64,000 nt of DNA from Syngnathus acus (Eukaryota; Chordata; Actinopteri; Syngnathiformes; Syngnathidae): positions 744,001 through 808,000 of the forward strand of contig NC_051099.1 of assembly GCF_901709675.1 (NCBI RefSeq). Reading direction: 5' to 3'. Positions 24,024-37,900 of the stretch are shown one piece after another (the first letter of the stretch is position 1; every line of letters begins with the position of its first letter). The notes beneath the pieces are model-generated. The model saw only the letters and a list, made by a program, of their open reading frames with translations, had not been told where the DNA came from and made no database searches. A program made the translations under genes and the position numbers.

Positions 24024-25680
24024 TCCAAAGTTCTATTTCTTCCCATCAAGCTCACGAAGTGGAAAGCTTGATGCATTTGGTGCATAATTTAGCTATGTTG
24101 TATTTGTCTATGCTCTGGGGGACGTCAACATCATTGTTCCATTGAAATAAGTGAACTGCATAAAGTACATGTGCAGATAGATGTCTCATAGTGTACCTGT
24201 TCACTCAAAATGGAGCTGGCCCACTCTACTGTAATTCATCTAAAAATATGGCTAGTACATCATCCAAAGGCTTGGAAATTCGGTGAAAACTCCAAAGTGA
24301 CAGTCTGTAATTTAAAGTTCACATTGTTTTGGAAAATATTTCTTTAAAGTCCACAAAAGATGTACATAACAAATGTATACTGTCTCTTGTTTTGTTTTTT
24401 TTGCAAGCATAATTCACACAATTAGTCCTATTACAGTACACAACGTACACAATCAACCCTAAAGACGCATTTAATGTGACAGTCGAGCCACTTCTTAGTA
24501 TGGACTTCATAAATTGCTCCTAATCTCAAGAGTTTATCCCAAAGCACCATATGGCCAAATCATCCAATCTGTAATGTGTCTTCTTTTAATAATTCTATGC
24601 ATGTATCTCTTGTTTACACACCAAGGTTTATCCCAAAATGCTGATAGAATTAAAAGACCAGCCCAGAAAAGCCCAGTTGATTTGAAAACGCAAAACCACG
24701 TTTGCTACACTTTTTGTGATTTTACTGAAGTTGTGGAAGATTGAATTTTTTAAAAAAATAAATGATTGGCCCATGATTAGGAATGGGCGGGATTCTGTTA
24801 TATCCCTTATCATCCATTTTATAAATCAAAATTCTACTAGTTGTAGTTTGGTCCTGGTGAAGGATTATTTTGGCATTAAAGCAATAACAGCCAAGGTCCA
24901 TTGGGATGCCACGGCCTATTGCCATCTGGCCGCTTGAGCCACAAAGGCTTTCTATATCAATTCAAGCTCGAATAGCAAGAACAAATGTCATTTCATGCTC
25001 TCGGATAAGAAAAGTCAAAGTAGCTCTCCCTTTCATTGTCAGTACTGATGGAATAATGCCATCTTGATATTTTAACGATGAAAAAAATAGCATGACAAAA
25101 GTTCAGCTGAGAAAAAGTAGCATCATATTTGGACGGTACATTTACACGTTGAGTCGAAATTGAGCAACAACAGCAAACAGATTAAAGCTTACCAAAGAGT
25201 AATCACAATCTTATTGACTTTGCCCTGAAATCCTTCATAATAATTTTACACACACAAGCATTTTCAATTGTACAACTAACGCTCAGCCCTTGGGAGATAA
25301 GTACACGAAAGCCCCGAGGTCTAATCTAACATTGAAAAAGGCAGATTCTGTCTTCGCCTGAGGTCAGCTGGAATACACTGGTGACCCCGCCGACCAGGAT
25401 ATGCGACCTTAAGTTTGTGTAACTTGACTGTATTGTTTTACTTGTAGTTACATTCCACTTTATTTTCGTCTCTGGATGGATAGCAGACACCTTCTACGTC
25501 AGGAGTTGGAAGTCTCAGTCAAGATGAGTTCCAGTCGCTTTCTTTTTTTCTTTTTTTTTTCCACTGGGGTCTGCTCGCTCCCTGGCGCAACTGCAACGTA
25601 GCACAAGGCCACAGTAGTCAAACAAAACAAAAGCCTCACACTTCGTATCAACTAGAAATTCTTGGCCACTTGACTGATGC

Positions 25681-25840
25681 TTTCCGGTAGCTATGGAAAC
25701 CTACTGGAAATCCTCCCCCCTCCCCTCGCGTAACCCCCCCCTCTCTCTCTCTCTCTCTCCCTCTCAATCCGATGCCAAATCTGTTTAGGCTACTTTGCGC
25801 ATGTACCGCGGGTCAAAGCGAGCATAGCGTCGACTCCAAG
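25681..25840 (+). promoter_or_regulatory. jam3: candidate jam3 promoter and 5' UTR
   Basis: A C-rich stretch and a (CT)n run at 25740-25760 precede a CpG-bearing segment (GCGCATGTACCGCGGG and CGAGCATAGCGTCGAC) that runs into the start codon. The start context CCAAGATGG is a strong Kozak match. No TATA box is seen, which fits an initiator/CpG-type promoter. Inferred from position. Confidence 0.45.
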
Positions 25841-25889
25841 ATGGCGAAAGCGCGTCTGGCTTGCCTCCTGACTCTCCTCTCAACTCACT
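25841..25889 (+). CDS. jam3: jam3 exon 1: signal peptide start
   Basis: Residues 1-16, [16 protein letters not shown], with donor ACT|GTAAGT in phase 1. It joins across 12.5 kb to an exon that completes the hydrophobic signal, the same arrangement as in human JAM3. Confidence 0.85.
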
Positions 25890-28800
25890 GTAAGTAAGAT
25901 AGAACTCAATCCAGCAGACTCACGGTTATTGTATTTTGTCAACAAGGAGCGCGCCAGTTTAAGTCCAGCTACTTGTGCCGCTGTTTGTTCGCGATTTGAG
26001 TTGAGCGCTGGATATAAAAGCGATCCCATCAGACAAGGTTCGTCAAACACTAAAACTCACACCAGACGTACGAGAACCTCTACCTTGGAAAAGAGACGGA
26101 CTGACTCGTGTTTTTACAAATATATAGTCGCCATTTTGGTACAATTTACTAACAGAATACTAAGTAAGCAGGTCGAGTGTTTTTAAGCCGCTTTTGATCA
26201 GTTCGCCCAAGCCATCGTTTGACTCTCAGTTTGCTCGTATTCATCGTTCGCCCGCTTGCCCGCTTGCCCGCCCGCATCGCAAGAACGAACAGAAACGCCA
26301 TCGTCACTTCTAGCGTGTGCACCCCATCGCGTTTTGCTTACTTTTCGGAAAAGTTTGTCTTTGGAGTTCAAAGGACGCCCCGGTGCTTGTGAATTAAACA
26401 TGGTTGTGGACGTGCCGTTAACTATTTAGCGTGGCTGTGGGGCCGCGGTGGCGATGTTCGAAGTAGTGATGCGAGATAACGGTTTTTCCTGCCGGCTGAA
26501 TAAAGCAGGCAGGCAGGCAGGCAGGCACAGGCACAGGCTGTCCGCGGTAGGAGTGGGGCCAGTCAGTGTCCTCTGCTCTGCTCTGCCTGCCCGCCTGCCC
26601 GCCCCCTCTCTCTCCCCCGTGAACTCTTTTCAAAGCGTTGTAAAACAAGCGAACAGAATCGGTTCGATGTGTTTTCGCCGCCGTTTTATCAGCATACAGC
26701 TGGAAGTGATGAACGCACACCTGTGGAGGCGAACTCTGGGTTTTCCAGTTGTTCGTACCATAACAATGAGGGAGGAAAGAAATATTTCAGGAACAAATCA
26801 TCTTCGTAGCCGCGTGGTTTTAAATGACTCATCGTTAAATAAGCCACTTGTTGCTGAGCTACGTGAGCAGCCATTCTGGGAAGCAGGGCTGTTTACGTGA
26901 CCTTTTTGAGTCTGATTTAGTTCTGACCAAGCAAGAAAATCAGTAACAAGGGAAGAGCCATATAATAGTCCAATCAAGTAGTTTGGCCTTAGCAGTGTAC
27001 CTTTAATAGATTTTTGAAACACTGCTCCTAACCTATTTTGACTCACTTGCGGAAACATAGCATTGCAAACCTTAACATGAGTTGGCATGAATTGTGTTTC
27101 TCCGTCTTACCCTTGGACACAGGTTCATTCTCAGGCATGAGATGGGACCAAAATAGCGATCAAAGTACAGACATGAGACCCTCCTGGGATCATTCACGTG
27201 TATAAACGGTTTAATCCGAATTACACTGCAGCCTTTTTCCACTTTAGATACAATTTGTCATACTCAGAAGATGTTTGTGGGTTCAAAGGGATGATAGACA
27301 TGAAACTTAAGGGGTCAACTTTGAAACATGACTTGCAAGATAAAAAATGGGACACATAATTGACCGTATACTTATAACCTGAGGCTTTGGAGGCTTTAGT
27401 CAGTAAATTTGATAGTGTTTCCCCTAAGCAAATCTGTGACAGGGCATGGCAGGAGAACAATTGACATTTTCAGAGGGAGCAGTGAGCTGGTGAAGATTTA
27501 AGAATTTCTTTTGTCTTGCTCGGACAGGGGCTTAGCCATGTGGTCGACTGGCTCTGAGCCAGCATTGCCCGTGTCTTTAGAAACAGCATTAATCTGGCTA
27601 GATTGAAGCTGGCTAAAGGCTGTGTTGTGAAATACTAATAGCCACTGATAGGCCACCACTAATTGAAATACATTTCTTTTTGGAGTCACGCTGCGTCAAA
27701 AGTCGTTTTCGTGTGGATGTCTCGAGGCCACACAAGCTTGCGTTCTATCGATTTATCGTCAGATGTGCCTTTTTAGTTGCAATTTCATTCCCTTGTCTGT
27801 TGTCTTCTTCAATGGGCCTCAGCTATTCCAAGTGAAGGCTAAAGCCAACATAGCTGTAAATCATCCTAGTCATCTGTCAACGGAGCAAAAGACACAGGCC
27901 ATTGTTATTTTAAGTGCACATGCTTACAGCAGACTTTCCAATCGGACCTCATGGAATGCATTGACATTTTAGGCTTCATCTGAGCACTTTGCCTTGGAAT
28001 ATTCCAAAGAAGAGCCAGCATCTGCTCTGTCTTTGCCAAGAGTGCATGGAGCAAAACTATGTGAGACTCCGGAAGATGCTCAAAGTGGCTTCGTTTGAAT
28101 CAAATACAAACTTTGAGCGGACTACTTTGACTCTGTTGACTCTGAGTGTGGTAGAGCATCATTTAAAGTTCAAGATTTGACACTATTTTGATTGGATGAT
28201 TGGCTCCACTTTATCTTTCTTTTCATTCATGGATGACAACAAAATCCAATTGGAGCCATCTCTTTATCTGCATGATTAGATAAGTCAAAGAGCTGGTTGT
28301 TGTTATGTACTCTGCTGATAAGCCATTTCATCACACAACAGCGCTTCTCAAACTGCTACTCATGGACTGACGCTCTTCAAACATTTGTCCAAAAGAAAGC
28401 CGAGGGTTCTCTCGTTGTTTGGCGTGTGCGGCCGAGCGCTGGCTTGGCGAGACAGGAGTCAATATCCCCTTAGATGACTGCAGATAGTCGCTCCCTTAGG
28501 AGCCCGTATGTTGTCAGATGTTTCCTGACCCACCCAAAGCTTGCGAGCAAATGTTTGGAGGACAGAGAGAACGGCTTGCAATGCGGCGGCGCTCGCTATC
28601 GAGCAGCAGACAAACACAAAGAAGTCCCTTAATGCTCTGCATTTGTTTGTTCCAAGTCAGGAGTTATTCATATCAGAAAGCCCTGAGTGAGAGTCAGCTC
28701 TGGCATATTGACATTTTGCTCTGGGCTCAGATGTCACAGCGAGAAAGAAATGATTTTTCGGGAGAGGGGGAGACTGAGTACTGCTCACTCCAATTTTGAC

Positions 28801-31800
28801 AAAGTTGATCATAAAAAAGATTCCTTACAGGCTGTCATGAATATTTCTCTATTGTGGACCCCAAAGTGTATAAAGCGAATGCGGCGGCGGCGGCACACGG
28901 CTGCTTACTCTGGAATTGGCCGAAACAGCTGAGCGGGAGTGGGTGGAGGTGTTTGGAGCTGTGGCGCAAGCAGGCGTCACCAGAAATATCTACAGCGTCC
29001 CTCCCAAAGCTGAGTGTCCATGCAAGCAAATGTAACATTCCAAATGGAAAACACATGGAGCTTGAAAAACCTCCTCCATGAGGTGCAACAATATTGGCCG
29101 GCCGGCCGGCCGGCCACCTGTTTGCCTGAAAGATAAAAAGAAAGTCCGTCTGTCCTGCTGATAACAGCAGAGAGGAGGAGGGCAAGCTGTGAAGAAAGAT
29201 TCCAGACAAATTGACAGATTTGGTCAAATATCTCAAAAGCCGCTTTCAATTTGAAAAGCAGCCTGTCAATAAAATTGAAAGAGTAGGAGGCCATTGAGCA
29301 TGAATGTTTTCTCTTGCTGCACTGAACCGTTAAATACGTATCTGTGCACAGCACACAAATGACTTCCTGTTTGATGATATTTATCGGAGGATGGGGTGGG
29401 GTGGGGTGGTGTCACATGCTCCCTTGAGGGGGCAAAACACAGTAAGTCCTGCTTGTGTCTTTACTGGATAGCAACAGTGCATCCATCAATAGGTCAAACC
29501 AGGCCACCATTGATCAACAATCGGGAAGCTAGCAAACTAATTAGCCTGTTCATTTTTGCCGAGGCAATGCACGAGATGGATGAGAGACTTTCACACTAAC
29601 ATTCAAAACCACAAAATGGCTCAGGAACCATTTTATTTTTGGGCTGTAAAGAAAGAGGCAATTGCGCTTTAAAGCTCAGGTGTTCGCCATGAGTTATTTC
29701 CAAACCATTGGCTCCACCTGAAAATGGGGTCTTTGATAATGCTTCTGAAAAATGACTTCTCTCAAACATCCATCCATCCATCCATCCATCCATCCATCCA
29801 TCCATCCATCCATCCATCCATCCATCCATCCATTTTCTATGATGAGAATATTTATGGTTCTTTAAGGATAACAATCAGACAATGTTGTTTTCGGCAAATC
29901 ATTTGGAATAGATGACTTTTTGGCAACGTCATCAAGCTACATCGTATCTTTCATAATCGCATCGCTAGGGAGATCCCGAGGGGCAGAAATTATACATCTC
30001 TGACTTCATTGCACAAATGAATGACTCAGTACATCCACACTTGGCAATGACGGCTCCATGCAGAAATCTCGGTGCCCAGTTAAATGAGTTATTAGCGGTG
30101 TGTGTGTTCAAGAACACTAACTCGAGTTCAGTTTGCGAGCACAATAGGTCAAGTGTTGAACTACAGCTGAGTAAAGTAACAACCTAGACCAATAATTGGA
30201 ATTTGATTCTATGAAACGTGTCGGACAGTATTTCCAACGTGATAGAAACCAAATGCCAGCTTCTATTTTTGCTCAAAGATGTACTGTCGAGCACATGATC
30301 CCATATCAACCATGGGTTGCTACCAACCAGCCATTTTCACACTGGACAATGGTTGGGGAGGTGTGTGACCTGTTTTTTGTTGTTGTTGGGGGTTTTTTTA
30401 GGTTGCAGAACAAGCACATGTTTTGATGTCGGATGGCCTTGACTCATTTTCGCCAGTGAGTCACGACAACAAATCACTCACACGAGGCGATGTATGCTTG
30501 GGCACACTTGAAACCTCAAGTCTGGGTCATTTTTTGGAGAATGTGCCCCTGGCCACGGTCTGTGTTGGCCATGCTCACTCTTGGGTTGTTTCGGTCCATC
30601 CACGAATGGCAGAAGTGCACCATTAGCTTTTTGGTCAAATATTCAATAGCTGTTGCTATCTTCAAATATCTTTCTCACCATACCAATGTTCTGGGGGGGG
30701 GGGACAAAACTTGTTGTATCAAAACGTGACTTGTTGAATCGAACTAGAATCAATAATTCAAGATGCTAGCTAGCAGCAGCAGCAGCATTAATGCGTTTTC
30801 TTGATTCTGTCACAAAACATCACCTGTATCCTGAATGGTCTGTATCGGGGCTAATGCATGACTTGAAGCTCAGATCCAGCTCTCACACACACACACACAC
30901 ACACACACCACTTGCCACGTGTGTGTGTGTGAGCGCATATTTTGGGGTATGCACGTGCCTGAAATAGTTGTCCGGATGCCAGACATAGGCGATGCGTTTG
31001 TAGCATGGTGGCTGGCCTCTGTCTGAGCTCCGATAGAATGAAGGGCTTTACATGCGGGCTCTGCTTGCTTTTCCGTGTCATAGGAACCAAAAGTGAAAAG
31101 GGAAGCTATTTGGGTGGCTTTCACCACTTTATCATGTGTCATCACAGTAATTAATAACTCTTAAGTTAATAACTCTTAAGTTGACTGGATAAAAGTAACT
31201 GGAAAAACAAGAGGAAGGAACTGACCGTGAAACAGCCAACATTCTACACACATCTGTGTGAGGAGAGTTCCTGATTCTATGACTTTTTTTTTTGCTGTAA
31301 AAGGATATAATTGTTGTTGTTAGAAAACAATTCCAAACATTAAACTTCATATCCTGTCATCCCGAGTAATAGCCCAAATGAGCATGTTATCGCAAATGCC
31401 ATTTCCTCGCTGAGACTTTAATTGAGACATCAGCATAAATTCCACGGTCATTAGCAACACGTAAACATATGAGCTTAAAAAAATGCTCTACAGCAGGGAG
31501 ATGCTTCCTTTGAGAGCCACAATTAGCGTGGACCTCCCATGACTTAAAATGATCATGACATGGGATGCAAGTCCAGTTTTGTTCTTCTGTTTATCTCATC
31601 TACGTATATTTTGTGGAGAAATTCGAGATGTTCATTCCTTCATTGCCTTGGTGATGTGTGCCAAATGGCGTCTCCCTGTGAACTGGAGTCACAAGAATGC
31701 GCTAAACTGTTGCAAAACTGTTACTTTTTGGGTCACTGCGATTAAAAAAAAAAGAAAAGAAAAAATCTCGGTTCTTCATTTTTTGCCATTTTTTGTACCA

Positions 31801-31929
31801 CAAAAAACAGCGCAATGTTTACATTAATGACTAAATCATGAAGGATTCACCAGCGAAAAGCCGAGCAATCATTTGAGAAAATAGATACAGCATGAAATGT
31901 TAACTGGAATCCATGTGCTTCTTGTGCTG

Positions 31930-31960
<31 letters not shown>

Positions 31961-34900
31961 CACACGCTGCTTCTTTCTTGCCCACATCAAAGTTTCTTCA
32001 CCGTTCTTCCTTTGCGCATACTGCTTTGAGCTGGAGCAATTATCCTATGCTTTTATTAGCTTTCAACGCCGCAAATGTGCATCTCTGTAAATTGCTGATG
32101 GATGTCTGGAAAAATGAGAATAGCAGTCTCCATCACGAGGGATCCAAAGTAAATGTCCAACACTCATAACTGAGTCAGTGATGCCTCTAAGAAGATTACG
32201 ATGGTCTTTTAGCCTTTTTGACTATTAGTCACGGCTTATTAGGAGCGGGTGTGTCAAGCGCACTCAAAGAATTCCATGCAGTCCGAATATTCCTTGCAGG
32301 CCCGTCCCACACATTACTCTATCAGAGATATCTTTTTGACACTATCATGTAAGGAATTGAAGGGTGTAAAATGGAGGTTCAGGTGTGTATCAGTGGCTTT
32401 TCCAGCGCCAAAGTCCGTCTGGTATTTCCGAGGGAAACCCATGATGGATTCCACTCGGAGCAGGTGATGGAAGCACGGCTCCGGGAGGCGGTGTGAGGGG
32501 GTCGCTTGTGGTGCGCAGCATCAGAAGCCTCAGATTGTTTCCTTTCCCAGCTGTTGTCCAAGTTACATTCCCTATTCCACAACTCAGCAAGCCTTCACAA
32601 ACTATTTACTATTTAAATCTTTGTATGAGCATTTGTTGTCTTAAGGGGGTTGTCGGTGTTTTGAAGAGAGGAACAGCCCTGATTTGGTCCCAGGGTTCTT
32701 TCATCATTGAACTCGGCATCCTGTTTTTTTCATGAAGGTTCTACGACAGACTTGTACATCATTTATTTTCATCATTTGACAAAGTTGAAGCTCGAAATGA
32801 TCCTCAGGGCAGAGCAGAGCAGAGCAGAGCAGAGCAGGGCACGCCTGCCTTGTGTGCTCTGTGAGATTGGGTGCCCTTGCATGCATTTACTTGATGGCAT
32901 GAGAAAAGTGTCCATGCAGGCAAATTAAATCAATGAACGACTGAATCCGACGGAGCCCGAATGCACAACTCATGAAAAGAGAATTAAAAGTCAGCAGAGT
33001 TGTGCGAGCAGTTGTTGTGTCCGCCGCCCTTTCGCTTTAGCCCTCGACGGGCGGGCGTCCTTAGCCCACGCAGGAAGTCAGGCAGATAAAGCAGATTGGA
33101 CCTGCTAAGTCAACACGTTTGCATTGTCCGCCTTTGTGTGTGTGTATTGTTCCGTTGTGAGTTGGGCATGAGCTCATGGTGGTTCTCTCCACTCCGTGCT
33201 GATGTCTGCAAAGTGGTTCTGCTCCTTGTAACATCAACTTGATTAGCCTGTGAAGTGTAAGAGTTTTATTATGCTGGAGTGAAATGATCGGTTGATTCAC
33301 AGTGACGGGGGCATGATTGTCAACATTTCAATGACGTTTGAAATTTCGAAGCAGTCCAACGTTATCCGCAACATTCCGACTTTCATGCCATCCAAATGGC
33401 TTTCATGTGATGTCATGTTTCCCATCATCCAACGCTGCAGTCATACACATTTATTTTCATCGTGCTGGAAAGAGGCCTGCGTGGAAATTGCATTCCTAAT
33501 TAGGATTAAGAAAGGGGTCGGGCAGCCCCCAACTAGAATGTGAAGCATTTGTAATGAGCGCGAGTGATGCCATCTGTGTGCAGTGTGGCGAGGAGCTAAT
33601 TCTGGCACCGCCACTGGTGTGATTGAGCACAAATTTTCATGATAGCAAAGCAAAGCATCATGCCTGGCATTTATTTCACTTCAACTCCAGCGGAAAAAGT
33701 GTGAGTTGAATTATCCAAGCCCCACTCTTGGGTATCAAATGGTCCTTAAAGTGATGCCACGGAGCTCACCAATTCATGTGGACAGCCAACATGTGTGGCA
33801 TGTCACATTGTTCGCATAACTGAATTGCTGCGCCAGGGGAGGCCTGCTCACACGCTTGGCTTTGCGCCCCAAACTGTTTTGACAAGGCTTTTACTGTCTC
33901 CTTCAAGTGTCAAAACCAGCAGCCAATGATTTGGTCTTTAGATTTGTCAGAAACGCTGCGGAAGGTTGAAACTTTGCGCTTCCTAGCCATCCCAATTAGT
34001 GGGCTGCGAGGGCTCACTCTGGTGGTGCTGCTGATCCACTATTTATAGAGTTGACCTGCACTCTTGAGTTCTTTGGTTGTCCTTATCAGCAATAATAACT
34101 GGCCTTGCATAGACTGACTGGACTGACAGAAGAAATGGTGTCATCAAAGATGGATTGATTTCACCGTTCATTTTTCAAAGAAAAAAAAATTGGCTGTGAC
34201 CTGAGAGCTGTCGACCGTGATGTCATTTTCTGTCGACAGCAAGAGGCAAAATGGCCGCCTCCCGAGATGCTTAACTCATTTTCCACAAATGCTGTGTTTG
34301 GACTAGTTGGGGCACATACAACATATTACTGTGGAGCTCCCCTTTAAGGGTGTACAGCGGAAGGAAGGAAGGAAGGAAGGAAGGAAGGAAGGAAGGAAGG
34401 AAGGAAGGAAGGAAGGAAGGAAGGAAGGAAGGAAGGAAGGAAGGACAGTGTTACATGAGGGCAATCAAGTAAATGAGTTAAATACAACACATATCTGAGC
34501 TGGGGTCACGCTAAGTGTCTTTCTCCACAAGTATTTGAAATGGACATACGTAGCTCAATCGGTCACAAGCGTTTTTCTGTTCAATTAAACATCGATTCCC
34601 TCCTGTAATGTAAAAATGTGTCGCTCTCCATTGGCCCTCTTGGCTCTTTGGACCATGTGAAGCGAGCGGCGGAGTGACAACACAGCATCAAGGATCTGAT
34701 AAGCTCTGCACCAGGATGCTTCACATGACTGGTCCAATGAGTCATTTTGGCATTCATGATCATTCTGTGAAAATTGTTTGTACTTTGATTCACTTGTGTC
34801 AGTGGAAGCTTTGTTTTTACAGGGTGCACAATCTTCAAACTTGATGTGGACCATCAGGACTACTGCTGCTACGGTTGATATCCATGTGCACTGGTTGTCA

Positions 34901-37900
34901 AAGACGATAATGCTGTGATGGGAACAATTCTCTGACAGACCAAATTAAGGGCAGAAAAGCATTTAAATGGATGCTCGGGAGGCTTGCTGCTGATGGCGAG
35001 TCAACCTTCTGGACTTTGCAAGTCACTTTGAATCAAACCATTCAGGGAGTACAAATATGTCTTTCGATTCTTACTTGTTTTTTCTGTTAGGGTTGTTAAA
35101 TTGAGAAATACATGTTTTCAACTCAGCAAAAATAGCAGGCCTCGTTTTGCCGTTCAGTGAAATGCCACAAAGCCAGTGAATGGGCTTCTGTATTTGGCCA
35201 CTTTTTAGACCCCTGGAGCAAGTATTTTTCCAAACGTTGATGATCTGAAGAGAAAGGTGGAATAGTAGTAGAAGTTGCCTCCCCTTAATCCAACCCTGTG
35301 AACTTGCTGTAATTGTTGGAAGTCAAAGCGGCCACATGCAAACATTAACACTGACATAAAGTGACAGGTTCCTAGGCATTCGGTGACACCATCACCTCCC
35401 CCCAGCTCCCCTCATTGGCTCTGGCGGAGTATTTGACCCTGCCGCCCTGCTCACCAGCAGTAAGGCAAACGCTCCGCCCCGCCCGGCCTGAATGAGCTCC
35501 CAGATAATTGCCTCAAGTAACATATGTAAATGCGGCATAAATGCATACACAAAGAGGCCCGGTGGCAGTAAACTGCACCTTGTTAGTCGACACCTGGATA
35601 ACATGAAAGAAATTGGAATGACCTGCCGGTACTCTGATTCATCTGTTACCAAGGCTTATCCGAATCAGTTGTGAGTCACTCGTGAGTCACTGAATATTTG
35701 TGTATCTTTAGACAAATGGAAAGAAATGAATGTGGGGCGGTGTAACCTCATTTAATAATATCATATAAAACAAAACCTTTTCTTTACGTGGTCCTTGGCC
35801 TGTGGTTGGCATCCCTGTTTGCCTTGTGTTTAAATTGGGAGTGTTGCAGTGAATAAATGGGGTATGCAGGACATGTGGCGTTTGTGCAAATCCACGCTCC
35901 ACATGCACCTGGCGTCCAACGTGTTGCTCCCTTTACCGCTCATGTGAAAAGGCGGTAAAACCTCGGATAAGTTCAAACAAGGTCAGACATTTTTAGGCAC
36001 GTCATGTCATTCGAATAAAATATATCAGTTGCAGCAGCAGTGTTGGTTTGGAACCAACACTCATTTTTGTCAAACTAGTTGAGAAAATTAATCTTCTGTG
36101 TACATTTATTGAACTGACTGTACTCAGCTGGATGAATAATATAATGGATTAAAACATAAAATCCCCAACTGCTCCATATTTGGTCATACCAAGAGCTCAT
36201 TTCATCGTAGACGAGCAGCCCTCGCATCGAAAACAGCAACTGGTTGATATCAGTGTGTGTGTGTGTGTGTGGATACTTTGATGTTCATGCTTTGATAGGG
36301 CGTGGGAATAGTCTTTGCACGCACAAGGCAGGGAATATCTCGAGGTTGCTTAATTGAACCTTTCTATTTATGATACCGACCTCACCATCACAGCCAACGG
36401 TGTATTTTTCCACAAGGGGAACAAGGAGGAGGGAGGGATTTATTACACAGTGCAGGAATCAAGAAAACCTCAGTCTGTGATGTCAAACCTGAAGGAGAGA
36501 GAGAGACTTTAGAAAGGAATTAAACCAGAAGATTACAGATGGTGGGGTCAGCAAGTAAGGATTTAAAAAAAAAAAAAAACTTTGATATCCATTTGTTGAC
36601 TGGCAGATTTCACTCAGTAGAGAAAAGTCATCCCAAATATACCAAGCTGATCATGTACGTCGGTCATCTGCAAAACAAATGATACCCGATGATATAACGT
36701 TTGGGTGTAGTCATTTTAAAAAAGATCTCGTTGGCATTGTTGTGGGGAATTTTGTCCATTCGTCCAGAAGAGTCATTTGGAGGTCAAACATTGATGCACT
36801 TTTGTGCTTCATCCAAATGGTGCTAGATGGCTGAAGAAGGTCATCCATCATTTTCAGAGGTGAAATTGTTTGATTTCCCACGGCACGCCAAGGTGCTTGG
36901 GAATCATTGTGTCAAAAAGGACATTGTCTACTCTATTCCATGAAATGATTGGGGGGGGGGGGGGTCACGTGCCAAGCACATTACATTTCTGTGGCAATGG
37001 TCATCATTGCATTGAGGCTGTAATGAAGATAGGAGAATGAAGATAATGTGACATGACAGACTGTTTTCATCAAAGTAGATGAACAAATGGTTACACGGCT
37101 ACCGATGATGGACTTCTAGTTTAGAATGGCATCATGTCTATCCGTCTTAGATCATATTTTAAAGTCCTGGTCCTTGTATTTGTCCTTTTTATTGGCTCGA
37201 TGAATACGTTTAGTGATCTTATCCTTTTGTGCAAGATTTTTCATGTCTTTTCCATGGCAAAGCTCTCAAGCTTTTTATCCCCGACCATTTAGGCACCTAA
37301 TCTGTACTAGTACTCGCCGAATTAGTGATGAGGACACACCTTTGTAGTCCTTAGAGGAAGCTGAATTCCACTGAACAGAAAGTTATTGTCCGAAATGAAT
37401 CACGTGGAAGACATCATCTTTGGTTTCTATTTCATTCTGATATTTTGGACTCCTAAGCATGCCTGGCCTAGTTTGATGTCATCTAAAGTTACACAGTACA
37501 TGTTGTGCAGTCCTGCGTCACATGCACAGGTTTTTCTCAAAAGATATTTTCAAGCGTGATGACATGTTGCTACGTCTGCACTAAACAAGCTGTCGTCTTG
37601 TCATGATCTCCAAAAAAGGCAGTGGGATAATCAGCTTAGATTGTCTGCTTTAGCAGGTGACCTCCCCCCTAGACACTTGCCACGTCTCCAAAGGGCAAGC
37701 TCCGGTTATCCTATCCGATCCTTTTTTGATTAAGATACATACATAATGTCACCGCCGGTGGCGGACCTAGAGAGGGGGCCGATATCCTTGGGCACCCCGT
37801 GACCCCACCACCCATTAGAAATATCCTAGCTCTGCCAGTGGTCACTGCTGATTGTTGGCCCTCCCTATTTGGGCCAGTGTTTTTTGAAGCATCAGGCAAT

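Larger units (their letters stand above)
15701..25680. other. intergenic region between divergent igsf9b and jam3
   Basis: About 10 kb with no recognisable protein or RNA gene. It contains a GTGCG/GTGCT/GTGTT run (about 20428-20480), CA and GT dinucleotide runs (19769-19788, 20812-20832, 23960-24023), a GGGA run (23499-23522), a dispersed repeat fragment (18140-18230) and a degenerate tandem repeat (22985-23255). Open frames here are short and not conserved-looking. Confidence 0.6.

Noticed and set aside
23675-24145. ORFs with CVCVCV or HTHTHT repeats
   Set aside because: Translation of the (GT)n microsatellite.
26448-26900. A 150-codon plus-strand ORF in jam3 intron 1
   Set aside because: It crosses (GCAG)n and GC-rich DNA, shows no domain or conserved look, and has no supporting splice context.
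29596-29915. ORFs containing IHPS / WMDG repeats
   Set aside because: Translation of the (CATC)n microsatellite.
35380-35680. Possible conserved non-coding element in jam3 intron 1
   Set aside because: It looks less repetitive than its flanks, but no motif or comparison supports a claim.
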